Part shown: piece after piece, positions 34,470 through 42,730 of the stretch
Layout: each line of letters starts with the position of its first letter
How positions within the stretch are numbered: position 1 is the stretch's first letter
Source: Alphaproteobacteria bacterium
Lineage (GTDB): Bacteria > Pseudomonadota > Alphaproteobacteria > Rhizobiales > Devosiaceae
NCBI GenBank assembly: GCA_018828145.1
Contig: JAHJWO010000009.1
Location: 62,001-126,000, forward strand
DNA length: 64,000 nt
Direction: 5' to 3'
Made by a program: the position numbers and the translations under genes
Notes under the pieces: generated by a model
Seen by the model: only the letters and a program-made list of their open reading frames with translations
Databases searched by the model: none
What the model was told of the DNA's origin: nothing

Positions 34470-35414
34470 ATGACCACTTCCCACCTGTCGACGCGCAGCG
34501 TCAATCCGACCGCCGCGCTCTGGCTGGCGACCGCCGCCCTCGTCATCATGGCGGCGATGAATGCCGCGATCCATGAAGCCGCCAAAGTGGCGCCGGTGGG
34601 ACAACTGGTCTTCTGGCGAAGCATCGTGGCCCTGGGGCCGATCCTGCTCTACCTATGGGCCCGAGGCGAGCTGCGGACGGCGGTCCGGTCCCGCTATCCG
34701 CACAAGCACCTCATTCGCGGTGTCCTGGGGGCCGCGGTGATGATGTTCAACTTCATCGCGCTGGCCTACCTTTCGGTCGGCTTGGCAACAGCGATCAGCT
34801 ATCTCACACCGATCCTGTCGATCTGCGCCGCCATGGCCTTCCTGCGCGAACGGCCAGGGGCGGTAGTCATCGGCGGCGTGGCGCTGGGCCTTCTAGGCAT
34901 TGTGCTGATGCTCTATCCCGCCCTGCTGGGCACAGAAATGCGACAGGGCACGCTGATCGGCGTGGCGGCGGGCATTGCCATGGCGGCTACCAATGCGCTG
35001 TCCCGCGTGCAGGTAAAGGACCTGACCCGAACCGATCCACCGGCGAGCATCGCGCTGTCCTTCGCCGTGGTGAGCAGCATTGTGGGGCTGGTGACGGCGC
35101 TGTTTGGGTGGGCCGATCTCGACAGCCAGACATTCGCGTTGCTCGTCGCCGCGGGGTTGCTGGGCGGGATGGGACATGTGCTGATGACCGAGGCGGTGGC
35201 GCGCGCCCCGGTATCGCTGCTGGCCGGCTACGAATATACCGGCATCATCTGGGCCTTCCTGTTCGACTTTGCCCTGCTCGGCATCGTGCTCGATGCGTGG
35301 GCGATCTCGGGTGCGGTCGTGGTCGTACTGGCGGCGATCACCGTGGCGTATGGGCAGGGGCGCTTCGCGGCAAGACCGGCCCGGACCGCGTCTGACCCGT
35401 CGACAAAGCACTGA
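34470..35414 (+). CDS. EamA-family (DMT) transporter
   Basis: A 314-residue, ten-helix transporter with two EamA repeats. NAAIHEAAKVAPVGQLVFWR near the start and FIALAYLSVGLATAISYLTPI mark the first repeat; SLLAGYEYTGIIWAFLFDF the second. DMT exporters move amino acids, nucleotides or other metabolites; no more specific call is possible. No clear ribosome site more than AGCGGGGC is seen. Confidence 0.87.
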   Translation: MTTSHLSTRSVNPTAALWLATAALVIMAAMNAAIHEAAKVAPVGQLVFWRSIVALGPILLYLWARGELRTAVRSRYPHKHLIRGVLGAAVMMFNFIALAYLSVGLATAISYLTPILSICAAMAFLRERPGAVVIGGVALGLLGIVLMLYPALLGTEMRQGTLIGVAAGIAMAATNALSRVQVKDLTRTDPPASIALSFAVVSSIVGLVTALFGWADLDSQTFALLVAAGLLGGMGHVLMTEAVARAPVSLLAGYEYTGIIWAFLFDFALLGIVLDAWAISGAVVVVLAAITVAYGQGRFAARPARTASDPSTKH

Positions 35415-35468
35415 CCCGGATCAGAACCCGTCATCATGCGTTGCCCTGCGAGGGAGGAGGCAACGCGA

Positions 35469-35849
35469 ATGGAAGACCTGACGCCGGAGCTGTTGCATTG
35501 GATAACCCGCGCCATCGAGTGGTGCGGCATTGCCATCATCGTGGGCGGGCTGCTGTTCGGCACGGCACGGTTTGTGCCGATAGTGCTATCGCGGCAAACG
35601 ACCGAACACGCCTTTCGCCGCTATCGGGCCGATGTGGGCCGCGGCATCCTGCTTGGCCTGGAATTTCTTGTCGCGGCGGACATCATCGCCACCGTCGCCA
35701 TCGAGCCCAGCCTCGAGAGCCTGGCTATTCTGGCGGGCATAGTCGCCATCAGGACATTCCTCAGTCTCTCGCTCGAAGTCGAGGTGTCCGGACGATGGCC
35801 TTGGCAGCAGCCCAGTGCCGAAGTGCGAGAACGGCAGAGTAACAAGTGA
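35469..35849 (+). CDS. DUF1622 membrane protein
   Basis: A 126-residue protein with three membrane helices. CGIAIIVGGLLFGTARFVPI, RADVGRGILLGLEFLVAADI and RTFLSLSLEVEVSGRWPW are hallmarks of DUF1622. Function unknown. GGGAGGAGG 8 bases before the ATG at 35469 gives a strong translation start. The stop is 3 bases from the convergent gntK stop. Confidence 0.88.
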   Translation: MEDLTPELLHWITRAIEWCGIAIIVGGLLFGTARFVPIVLSRQTTEHAFRRYRADVGRGILLGLEFLVAADIIATVAIEPSLESLAILAGIVAIRTFLSLSLEVEVSGRWPWQQPSAEVRERQSNK

Positions 35850-35852
35850 CGG

Positions 35853-36395
35853 CTATTGCCAGCGCTTGAATGTCTTGAGGTGATCGAGCGCCTTGACGAC
35901 CGTTTGGGTGATCTTTTCGACGCTGTCGGTCACCGGAACCACGAGGACGTTTTCGGTCGTCGGATCAGGCACTTCCAGGGTCGCGAACTGGCTGTCGAGC
36001 AGGCTGGTCGGCATATATTCATGCTGGCGCCTGGCCATGCGTTCGGCGATGACCTCGCGGCTGCCTTCGAGATAGACGAAGAGGATGGGCTCGCCTGCCT
36101 TGTCGGTCAGGTATTGTCGATAGGCCCGCTTGAGCGCCGAGCAGGCGCCCATGGCCGCCCCCTTTTTGTCGGCTGCTTCATGCAGCGCCCCGGCCAGGCG
36201 CTCGAGCCAGGGCCAGCGGTCGTCATCGGTCAGGGGAATGCCGGCGCGCATCTTCTCGACATTGGCTTCGGGATGATAGCCGTCACCATCGAGGAATGGG
36301 ACGTGCAGGCGGCGGGCGATGGACTGGCCGACGGTCGATTTGCCCGACGAACTGACGCCCATGACGATGATGATGCGGGACGGAATGAGTGACAT
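35853..36395 (-). CDS. gntK: Gluconokinase
   Basis: A 180-residue P-loop kinase converting gluconate to 6-phosphogluconate. VMGVSSSGKSTVGQSIA is the Walker A region; FLDGDGYHPEANVEKMRAG and PLTDDDRWPWLERLA are diagnostic of GntK. The product is the substrate of Gnd (37362-38780), divergently encoded. It follows the gluconate dehydrogenase-like SDR by 2 bases. No gluconate permease is present in the window. Confidence 0.95.
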   Translation of the reverse strand: MSLIPSRIIIVMGVSSSGKSTVGQSIARRLHVPFLDGDGYHPEANVEKMRAGIPLTDDDRWPWLERLAGALHEAADKKGAAMGACSALKRAYRQYLTDKAGEPILFVYLEGSREVIAERMARRQHEYMPTSLLDSQFATLEVPDPTTENVLVVPVTDSVEKITQTVVKALDHLKTFKRWQ

Positions 36396-36397
36396 TG

Positions 36398-37180
36398 CTA
36401 GACCGTGGCCGTGAAGGCGCCGTCGACATAGAGAATGTGCCCATTGACGAAACGGGCGGCCTCGGAAGCCAGGAACACCACCGCACCGCCCAATTCCTCA
36501 GGCTGGCCCCAGCGACCCATGGGCGTGCGAGTCTCGATCCAGGCGTTGAACTTGTCGTCCTTGAGCAGGGCTTCATTGAGTTCGGTGGCGAAATAGCCCG
36601 GCGCGATGCCGTTGACGTTGAGGCCATGCTTGGCCCAGTCCACGGCCATGCCGCGCGTGATGTTGGCGACCGCGGCCTTGGTGGCGGCATAGGGCGCGAC
36701 GGAGGGGCGGGACATTTCGGATAGCAGCGAGCAGATATTGATGATCTTGCCGGCGCCGCGCGCGATCATGTGGCGGGCCACGGGCTGGCTGACGTTGAAG
36801 ACGGAGGTCAGGTTGGTGGCGATGACCTGATCGAACTTCTCGGGCGGAAAGGCCTCAAGGCTCGAACGGAACTGCATGCCGGCATTGTTGACGAGGATAT
36901 CGATAGGCCCGATCTCGTCCTCGATATGGTTCACCGCCTCATTGATGCTGTCACGACTGGTGACGTCGAAGGCAACCGCGTTCACGGTGGCACCAGTGGC
37001 CGCCAGATCATGCGCCGCCGCGCCCAGGGCCACGCTGTCACGGGCATTGAGGATCACGGCAGCGCCCGCATCGGCAAGGGCGCGTGCCATGGCAAAGCCG
37101 AGGCCGCGGCTGGAGCCGGTGATCAGCGCGCGCTGGCCGGACAGGTCGAACGGATTGGGGGAAGCCAAGGGTATCTCCAC
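36398..37180 (-). CDS. SDR, probable gluconate 5-dehydrogenase
   Basis: A 260-residue SDR. LITGSSRGLGFAMARAL, VNNAGMQFR, ICSLLSEMSRPSVAPYAATKAA with catalytic Ser/Tyr/Lys, and IAPGYFATELNEALL match gluconate 5-dehydrogenases (Ga5DH/IdnO), which interconvert gluconate and 5-ketogluconate. The position before gntK supports that call. The E. coli IdnO neighbours (idnD, idnT) are missing, so the source of 5-ketogluconate is not clear. Confidence 0.85.
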   Translation of the reverse strand: MEIPLASPNPFDLSGQRALITGSSRGLGFAMARALADAGAAVILNARDSVALGAAAHDLAATGATVNAVAFDVTSRDSINEAVNHIEDEIGPIDILVNNAGMQFRSSLEAFPPEKFDQVIATNLTSVFNVSQPVARHMIARGAGKIINICSLLSEMSRPSVAPYAATKAAVANITRGMAVDWAKHGLNVNGIAPGYFATELNEALLKDDKFNAWIETRTPMGRWGQPEELGGAVVFLASEAARFVNGHILYVDGAFTATV

Positions 37181-37203
37181 TTTTGTGGAACCCTATGCAG
37201 GTG

Positions 37204-37278
37204 GGCTTGCCCCGGCAAGCCATTCTACCATACAAGACGCCATATTCGGCCAAAATTCCCCAAATACGACTTCCGTAT
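37204..37278. promoter_or_regulatory. Palindromic operator candidates between gluconate genes
   Basis: In the 181-base divergent gap, GGCTTGCC at 37204-37211 and GGCAAGCC at 37214-37221 form a perfect 18-base dyad with a CC centre. A second dyad, ATACG-ACTTC-CGTAT, lies at 37264-37278. Either could be the site of a regulator that senses gluconate or a phosphorylated sugar and controls both directions. No regulator gene is next to it. Confidence 0.5.
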
Positions 37279-37361
37279 CGGGCGGGTTTGTGGTCAGTTC
37301 CCGCCGCGAGCCATGCGCTGCAGGCATGGGCAAGACGAAGAGTTCTCGGAAGGACGTTTGT

Positions 37362-38780
37362 ATGTCGACAGCGGATATCGGCCTGATTGGCCTGGCGGTG
37401 ATGGGTTCCAACCTGGCGCTGAACATTGCCGAAAAGGGTTACACCATCGCTGTCCACAACAGGTCCCCAAGCAAGATCGACGACTTCGTCGTGACGGCGA
37501 AGGACCAGGGTCTGGACGGCAAGGTGATCCCCAAGGCGGACCTGGCCGACTTCGTGCAATCGGTTAAGCGCCCGCGCTCGATCATCATCATGGTCAAGGC
37601 CGGCAAGCCCGTCGACGACATGATCGAACAGCTGCTTCCCCTTCTGGAGCAGGGCGATGCCATCATCGAATGCGGCAATTCGCTATTCACCGATACGCAG
37701 CGCCGTTTCGACTATCTCAAGCCCAAGGGCATCGGCTATCTGGGCGTCGGCGTTTCCGGCGGTGAAGAAGGCGCGCGCCATGGTCCCTCGATCATGGTTG
37801 GTGGCTCCAAGGAGCAGTGGCACAATGCCGAGGCGGTGCTGACCGCCATCGCCGCCAAGTTCAATGGCGAGAGCTGCTGCGCCTATCTGGGCGAGGGTGG
37901 CGCGGGCCATTTCGTCAAGACGATCCACAACGGCATCGAATATGGCGACATGCAGATGATCGCCGAAGTCTATGGCGTGATGCGCGACGGCCTGGGGATG
38001 AACCCGGCCCAGTGTGCCGACGTCTTCAAGGAGTGGAACAAGGGTCCGCTCAATTCCTATCTCATCGAGATCACCGGCCATGTGCTGGCCGCGGTCGATG
38101 ACCAGACCGGGAAACCGCTGGTCGAACTGATCCTCGACAAGGCCGGCCAGAAGGGCACCGGTGTCTGGTCCGCCATCGTCGCCCAGCAGATGGGCGTGCC
38201 GGCAACGGCTATCGAAGGCGCCGTCGCGGCCCGTTCGATCTCTTCGCGCAAGGAAGAGCGCGTGGCGGCCGAGGCCATCTATGGCAAGCCGAACCGTGGC
38301 AAGACCGACGTGACGCTGGCAGACCTCGAAAAGGCGCTGCTTGCGGGCAAGATCGTGTCCTATGCGCAGGGCTTTGCGGTCATCGCCAAGGCATCGGAAG
38401 AAAACGGCTGGAGCCTGCCATTGGCGACCATCGCCAAGATCTGGCGTGCCGGCTGCATTATCCGCTCCCGCTTCCTTGACCAGATGTCGGCAGCCTATGA
38501 AAAGGGTGGCAATGCCAACCTGCTCGTGGTGCCTGACTTCGTGTCGCTGATGAAGGATAGCCATCCCTCGCTGCGCAAGGTGGTGGCTGCCGCCGCCGTC
38601 GGCGAGTTCCCGATGATCTGCCTCTCGGCTGCGCTCAGCTACTTCGACAGCTACCGCCAGGCACAGGGCACGGCAAACCTGACGCAGGGCCAGCGCGACT
38701 TCTTCGGTGCGCATGGTTTCGAGATTGTGGGCCGCGGCACAGACCTGCACGGCACCTGGCCGAGCACGCTGGGCAAGTAA
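37362..38780 (+). CDS. gnd: 6-phosphogluconate dehydrogenase, decarboxylating
   Basis: A 472-residue enzyme giving ribulose-5-phosphate, CO2 and NADPH. GLAVMGSNLALNIAEKGY binds the cofactor; GVSGGEEGARHGPSIM and GEGGAGHFVKTIHNGIEYG carry the catalytic lysine and substrate contacts. Length fits the long, NADP-dependent type. Start at 37362 with AAGGA 7 bases upstream; the frame is open further back over the divergent SDR. Followed by a bidirectional-looking terminator. Confidence 0.96.
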   Translation: MSTADIGLIGLAVMGSNLALNIAEKGYTIAVHNRSPSKIDDFVVTAKDQGLDGKVIPKADLADFVQSVKRPRSIIIMVKAGKPVDDMIEQLLPLLEQGDAIIECGNSLFTDTQRRFDYLKPKGIGYLGVGVSGGEEGARHGPSIMVGGSKEQWHNAEAVLTAIAAKFNGESCCAYLGEGGAGHFVKTIHNGIEYGDMQMIAEVYGVMRDGLGMNPAQCADVFKEWNKGPLNSYLIEITGHVLAAVDDQTGKPLVELILDKAGQKGTGVWSAIVAQQMGVPATAIEGAVAARSISSRKEERVAAEAIYGKPNRGKTDVTLADLEKALLAGKIVSYAQGFAVIAKASEENGWSLPLATIAKIWRAGCIIRSRFLDQMSAAYEKGGNANLLVVPDFVSLMKDSHPSLRKVVAAAAVGEFPMICLSAALSYFDSYRQAQGTANLTQGQRDFFGAHGFEIVGRGTDLHGTWPSTLGK

Positions 38781-38794
38781 TTCCGGCACAACAG

Positions 38795-38827
38795 AAAAAA
38801 GGGACTCCGCGTGAGCGGGGTCCCTTT
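38795..38827 (+). terminator. Rho-independent terminator after gnd
   Basis: Ten-base arms GGGACTCCGC (38801-38810) and GCGGGGTCCC (38815-38824) around a GTGA loop, one G-T pair. Six A before and three T after it; it could also act for the minus-strand gene at 38851, which ends 24 bases away. Confidence 0.85.
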
Positions 38828-38850
38828 GTATTTCGCAGAAGCCGGATAGG

Positions 38851-39102
38851 CTAGACGCTAGGGGGAGCCTCGGGCTCCGCTTCAGCCTCAGTGACCGAAT
38901 AGGGCACGCGCGCCACGAGGACACGCCCTTCATCCTCAATCTCGAACACGCCCTCGGTCGGCTCTTCCGCCAAGGCAACGGCGCCCTGCGCGGCGAAGGT
39001 AGCTTCTTCCATGGCGGTGTTCAGCGAGGGCAGCTTGAGCCCGTCAATGTCCACCTCGCGTTGGCCATCCTTCGTGCGGTGATTGAAGAAATATCGTGGC
39101 AT
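38851..39102 (-). CDS. Small DUF6894-like protein
   Basis: An 83-residue acidic protein starting PRYFFNHRTKDGQREVDIDG, a form seen in many short alphaproteobacterial proteins that I recall as DUF6894. The core continues with a helix (LNTAMEEATFAAQGAVALAEE) and a strand. Function unknown. GGAG lies 6 bases before the start at 39102, and an EcfG-type promoter lies a further 25 bases upstream, so stress-induced expression is likely. Confidence 0.78.
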   Translation of the reverse strand: MPRYFFNHRTKDGQREVDIDGLKLPSLNTAMEEATFAAQGAVALAEEPTEGVFEIEDEGRVLVARVPYSVTEAEAEPEAPPSV

Positions 39103-39126
39103 GGTCGACTCCATTATCGCCATGCA

Positions 39127-39152
39127 AACGGAGCGTCGAGGCATTCGGTTCC
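39127..39152 (-). promoter_or_regulatory. EcfG-type general stress promoter
   Basis: On the minus strand GGAAC (39152-39148) and CGTT (39130-39127) are 17 bases apart, within the EcfG consensus. Transcription would start about 10 bases before the ATG of the DUF6894-like gene. Second such site in the window, after that of the CsbD gene. Confidence 0.75.
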
Positions 39153-39186
39153 TGAGGTCGCGATCACGCTTTCAAACCGCCCGCGC

Positions 39187-39681
39187 CTATAGGGCGCGGA
39201 ACATCACGTAGCTGTCCACATAGCCGTGCAGGGGGTGATTGAACGCCAGGGGCAGGGTGCCGACGATCTGGAAGCCGAGCGTCTGCCAGAGGGCGACGGC
39301 GCGCGTATTGGTGGACACCACATGGTTGAACTGCATGGCGCGGAAGCCGCGTTCCCTAGCGCGGGCCAGCGAATGTTCGCACATGGCGCGGGCCACACCC
39401 TTGCCCTGGGCGGTCGAGGCGGTCATGTAGCCGCAATTGGCGACATGCGCGCCACCACCGGCCTGGTTGGGCATCAGATAATATGTGCCGACAGGCACGC
39501 CATCGATCTCGGCGATGAAGACTTCGTGGGAGGGAGCGAACCAATAGGCCTCGACCCCCGCCGAGTCCAAGTCGCGGGCAATGGCATATGTTTCACCCGC
39601 CGCCAAGACCGGGGCGACGATGGCAAGAACGGCCGGTCGGTCGGCGTCAGTTGCGGCGCGGATGGTGATCGTCATCGTCAT
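39187..39681 (-). CDS. GNAT-family N-acetyltransferase
   Basis: A 164-residue GNAT protein. TASTAQGKGVARAMCEHSLARARERG has the acetyl-CoA loop, and NHVVSTNTRAVALWQTLGFQIV the C-terminal motif of the small-molecule/antibiotic-type GNATs. Start could be 39684, 39681 or 39675 (closely spaced ATGs); each overlaps the MFS gene's last 30-40 bases. Acceptor unknown. Confidence 0.87.
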   Translation of the reverse strand: MTMTITIRAATDADRPAVLAIVAPVLAAGETYAIARDLDSAGVEAYWFAPSHEVFIAEIDGVPVGTYYLMPNQAGGGAHVANCGYMTASTAQGKGVARAMCEHSLARARERGFRAMQFNHVVSTNTRAVALWQTLGFQIVGTLPLAFNHPLHGYVDSYVMFRAL

Positions 39682-40984
39682 CATCGATGGGTGCGATCCT
39701 GACCTGGCCCGGCGCCGGCGTTTCCGGCACATGAGGGTGGTCGGCAAGGCTGGGGCGATGGCTGAGTTCGAATCGCCATGCGGCCAGGCCGAACAGCACA
39801 AGGGAAATCACCACAGCAATGCCGCATGCAATGAAGGGCGCACCAGGGAAGTAGTGTCCCGATTCTGGTGCACTCGTGTAATAGGAAAAAATCTGCGTCG
39901 CGCCCAGCGGGCCGACAATCGTTGCCAGTGAGCTGGCAGCATTGACCGCTCCCTGCAACTCACCCTGACTGTTGTCAGGGACCTGGCGTGACAGAACACC
40001 GTTAATGGCGGGTGGGGCGAGCCCGCTGACCGTGCCGACGGCGATGAACAGATAAAGCTGATAGACATCGCCCGAAAAGGCGATGCCGGCGAAGGCGATG
40101 GTGGCGGCAAGCAGTCCGACGATGCCGACGGCAGGCTCACCGATCCCCCGAGAGAGGGGTGCTGCCAATACGGCCTGGCTAAAGGCAAAACCGATGCCGA
40201 AGGCACCGAGCGTGCGCCCGATGGATGAGGAGCTGAAATTGAACACTTCCACCGTGAAGTAGCTGAATATGGTGGGCAACGCCTGTGTTGCGAGCTGCAG
40301 AAAGAGCAATACGGCCAGAAGCCATATTACCGCTGGATACTTGCGCAGGGCCACCACGGCGCCGAAAGGATTGGCGCGGCGAATGTCGAACTTGCGGCGG
40401 GACGCCTTTGGCAGGCTTTCCGGCAGCACAAACAGCCCGAAGAGGAAATTGGCGAACGCCAGGCCGGCCGCCGCATAGAAGGGCACGCGCGGCCCGAGCT
40501 CACCGAGCTCTCCGCCGATCACCGGGCCGATAATGAAGCCGAGTCCGAAGGCAGCGCCGATGAGACCGAAGCGATGGGTGCGCTTATGGGGTGGCGTGAT
40601 GTCGGCCATATAGGCGGTGGCGGTGGCGAGGGCGGCGCCTGCGATACCGGCAATGATCCGGCCGATGAACAAATACCAGACCACCGGCGCAATCGACATC
40701 ATCAGGTAGTCGAAGGTCAGGCCGAGAAGGGAGGCCAGCAGCACCGGACGGCGGCCGAATCGATCGGAGAGGTTTCCCAGCACCGGCGAAAACACAAACT
40801 GCATAAAGGCGTAGGTGAAGACCAGGTAGCCGCCGAGAACGGCCGCATTGGCGACGCTGCCGCCAGTCAGGTCTTCGAGCAGCTCCGGCAGCACGGGCAC
40901 AATGATGCCAACGCCAATCATATCAAGCAGGATCGTCACCAGAATGCAGGTGAGAGCCAGGCGTGAGCGGGTCGCTGCTTGCAT
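39647..40984 (-). CDS. TetA-like MFS transporter
   Basis: A 445-residue, 12-helix transporter of the tetracycline-resistance-like DHA1 branch. ILLDMIGVGIIVPVLPELL in helix 1, GNLSDRFGRRPVLL in loop 2-3 and AYMADITPPHKRTHRFGLIGAAFGLGFIIGP around helix 5 match the TCR/Tet family. Whether it exports tetracycline or another compound is unknown. The last residues are a run of aspartates, then HHPRRN, encoded where the GNAT start overlaps, so the tail may be a by-product of the overlap. Confidence 0.88.
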   Translation of the reverse strand: MQAATRSRLALTCILVTILLDMIGVGIIVPVLPELLEDLTGGSVANAAVLGGYLVFTYAFMQFVFSPVLGNLSDRFGRRPVLLASLLGLTFDYLMMSIAPVVWYLFIGRIIAGIAGAALATATAYMADITPPHKRTHRFGLIGAAFGLGFIIGPVIGGELGELGPRVPFYAAAGLAFANFLFGLFVLPESLPKASRRKFDIRRANPFGAVVALRKYPAVIWLLAVLLFLQLATQALPTIFSYFTVEVFNFSSSSIGRTLGAFGIGFAFSQAVLAAPLSRGIGEPAVGIVGLLAATIAFAGIAFSGDVYQLYLFIAVGTVSGLAPPAINGVLSRQVPDNSQGELQGAVNAASSLATIVGPLGATQIFSYYTSAPESGHYFPGAPFIACGIAVVISLVLFGLAAWRFELSHRPSLADHPHVPETPAPGQVRIAPIDDDDDDHHPRRN

Positions 40985-41097
40985 GCTGGGAGTGCTAACC
41001 TTTTGAAGTGCGGCCGGTTTGACTGTGTCGCGCAGTTGACACAGCAGAGCCTTTCAACGCAAGGCCGAAGGACCGTGCAAGGTTCCATGACGAGCGC

Positions 41098-42315
41098 TCA
41101 CTTCGACGCAATTCGTGCCGAAATCGGCGCCGCTTCGATTTGGGCTTCATAGCTGTAAAGCCACGCAAGGCGGCGCAGATGGCCGCGGCGCCCTTGCGCC
41201 GCAATGGCCAGATTGCGTGCGACGCTGAGCGGCCATCGCATGTGGAAGATGCGACCATTGGTGGCGGAGAGGGCGGCGACCCGGGCGACACGGGCGTGGC
41301 GCTGGCCGTAGTACTTTTGGAAGGCGGTCTCGGCGCTAGCCTCGGCAATGAGCAGTGGCGCGAGAGCCGCGGCATCCTCGATGCCCATGGCCGCGCCCTG
41401 GGCCTGAAAGGGCACCATGGCATGTGCCGCATCGCCGATGAGGCCGATATTGCCAGTATGCCACGTGTCGGTGCGGACCGTGTAGAGGGGCCACGGGGTC
41501 CATGTATCAGCGGCCGCCGACAACAGGACTTCAATGCGTGAACCCCGCGAGTCGGACCAGGGCGCCTGCGGCCGGGTACCGAGCTCGCCGGTGGTCTCGG
41601 CGCCCTTGGCAAAAAGCGCCAGATTGACCTGGCGGCGGTGCGGCAGGGGATAGCAGACCAGGTGAGAACCGGGCGCAAAGAGCACCGAGACGCGGTCGAG
41701 GGCGAGTTGCCCGGCCACCGAATCGAAGGGCAGGAGGGTGCGCCAGGCGACGCGCTGCCCATAGCGGGCCCTGGGTCCGCCGATGACCTCGGTGCGCGTG
41801 CGGGAATGCACGCCGTCGGCGCCGATAAAGGCGAGGCCCCGGCCGGTGCGGGTTTGGCCGTTTGCTTCATCGATCGAGATGGTTACGCCGCGCTCATGCG
41901 ACTCTACGCTCCAGGAGCGGACGCCGAAGAGGATGTCGATATTGGCGAAGCGCCGGCAGGCCCGGTAGAGCAGGTCGGCTAGGTCGGCCCGGTGCATGAC
42001 GGCATAGGGGGCGCCGAACCGCTCGCGCATGATGGCGCCGAGTTCGAGCGTGACCAGCGGATCGGGTCGGAGATAGGGGTAGATATCGATGCCGTCGGGT
42101 TCGAGGCTGTGGGAGCCGAGGACCTCGTCCAGACCGAGATTGTTGAGGATTTTCCGGGCGTTAGGGCTGATCTGCAGGCCGGCACCGAATTCGGAAATGG
42201 TGGGGCCGCGTTCGAGCACGACGACCTTGGCGCCGAATTTTGCCAAGGCAAGGGCCAGCGTCAGGCCGGATATGCCCGCGCCCGCGATATAGTATGTGCG
42301 GCCCGTGCCGGGCAT
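41098..42315 (-). CDS. FAD-dependent monooxygenase
   Basis: A 405-residue class A flavoprotein monooxygenase. YYIAGAGISGLTLALALAKFG is the Rossmann motif, FIGADGVHSRTR the DG motif, and GLIGDAAHAMVPFQAQGA the GD motif. The general pattern is that of salicylate hydroxylase or 6-hydroxynicotinate 3-monooxygenase. Substrate unknown. Start at 42315; the frame extends into the zinc-finger gene upstream. The two genes are 8 bases apart. Confidence 0.9.
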   Translation of the reverse strand: MPGTGRTYYIAGAGISGLTLALALAKFGAKVVVLERGPTISEFGAGLQISPNARKILNNLGLDEVLGSHSLEPDGIDIYPYLRPDPLVTLELGAIMRERFGAPYAVMHRADLADLLYRACRRFANIDILFGVRSWSVESHERGVTISIDEANGQTRTGRGLAFIGADGVHSRTRTEVIGGPRARYGQRVAWRTLLPFDSVAGQLALDRVSVLFAPGSHLVCYPLPHRRQVNLALFAKGAETTGELGTRPQAPWSDSRGSRIEVLLSAAADTWTPWPLYTVRTDTWHTGNIGLIGDAAHAMVPFQAQGAAMGIEDAAALAPLLIAEASAETAFQKYYGQRHARVARVAALSATNGRIFHMRWPLSVARNLAIAAQGRRGHLRRLAWLYSYEAQIEAAPISARIASK

Positions 42316-42323
42316 GGCAGGGC

Positions 42324-42569
42324 TCAGGCGGCGTCGGCGTGGAAAATCGCGGAGAGCGGGTTGGACGTGCCGGCGGCCAGACGCGAACTGAACACGTAAT
42401 GTGTTGAACAGTAAGGACAAACCGCTTCGTTGTCCTTGCCCATGTCGATGTAGATATGGGGGTGGTCAAACGGGGGCAGGGCGCCGACGCATTGGAATTC
42501 CTTGGAGCCGACCTCAATCTGGCGGAGCCCTTCGGTGTTATGGAAATGGGGCGTTGTGCCGTGTGCCAT
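42324..42569 (-). CDS. Zinc-finger (zf-CHCC) protein, NDUFS6-like
   Basis: An 81-residue protein. EFQCVGALPPFDHPHIYIDM followed by EAVCPYCSTHYVF gives the C-x(8-10)-H and CxxC ligands of the zf-CHCC family, related to the 13-kDa accessory subunit of mitochondrial complex I. In alphaproteobacteria it is common as a stand-alone gene and may join complex I; no nuo gene is here. Start at 42569 (MAHGTTPHF) by family fit. Confidence 0.87.
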   Translation of the reverse strand: MAHGTTPHFHNTEGLRQIEVGSKEFQCVGALPPFDHPHIYIDMGKDNEAVCPYCSTHYVFSSRLAAGTSNPLSAIFHADAA

Positions 42570-42730
42570 GACGATAAACCTGTTTGATTTGGCCGGACCA
42601 TATGCCAAGGACGGGATGAAGGAAAGGGTGCACAACCCATTCAGGCAGACGGCAGATACGGCCAATTTGCTGGCATCATGCTGGCGGTTTGCTTGCCGTT
42701 TTCTCGATTTTTGCAGCAGGATTTCAGCCC

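Noticed and set aside
41059..41086. Third EcfG promoter on the minus strand before the TetA-like gene
   Set aside because: GGAAC and CGTT are present but about 22 bases apart, outside the 16-17 range.
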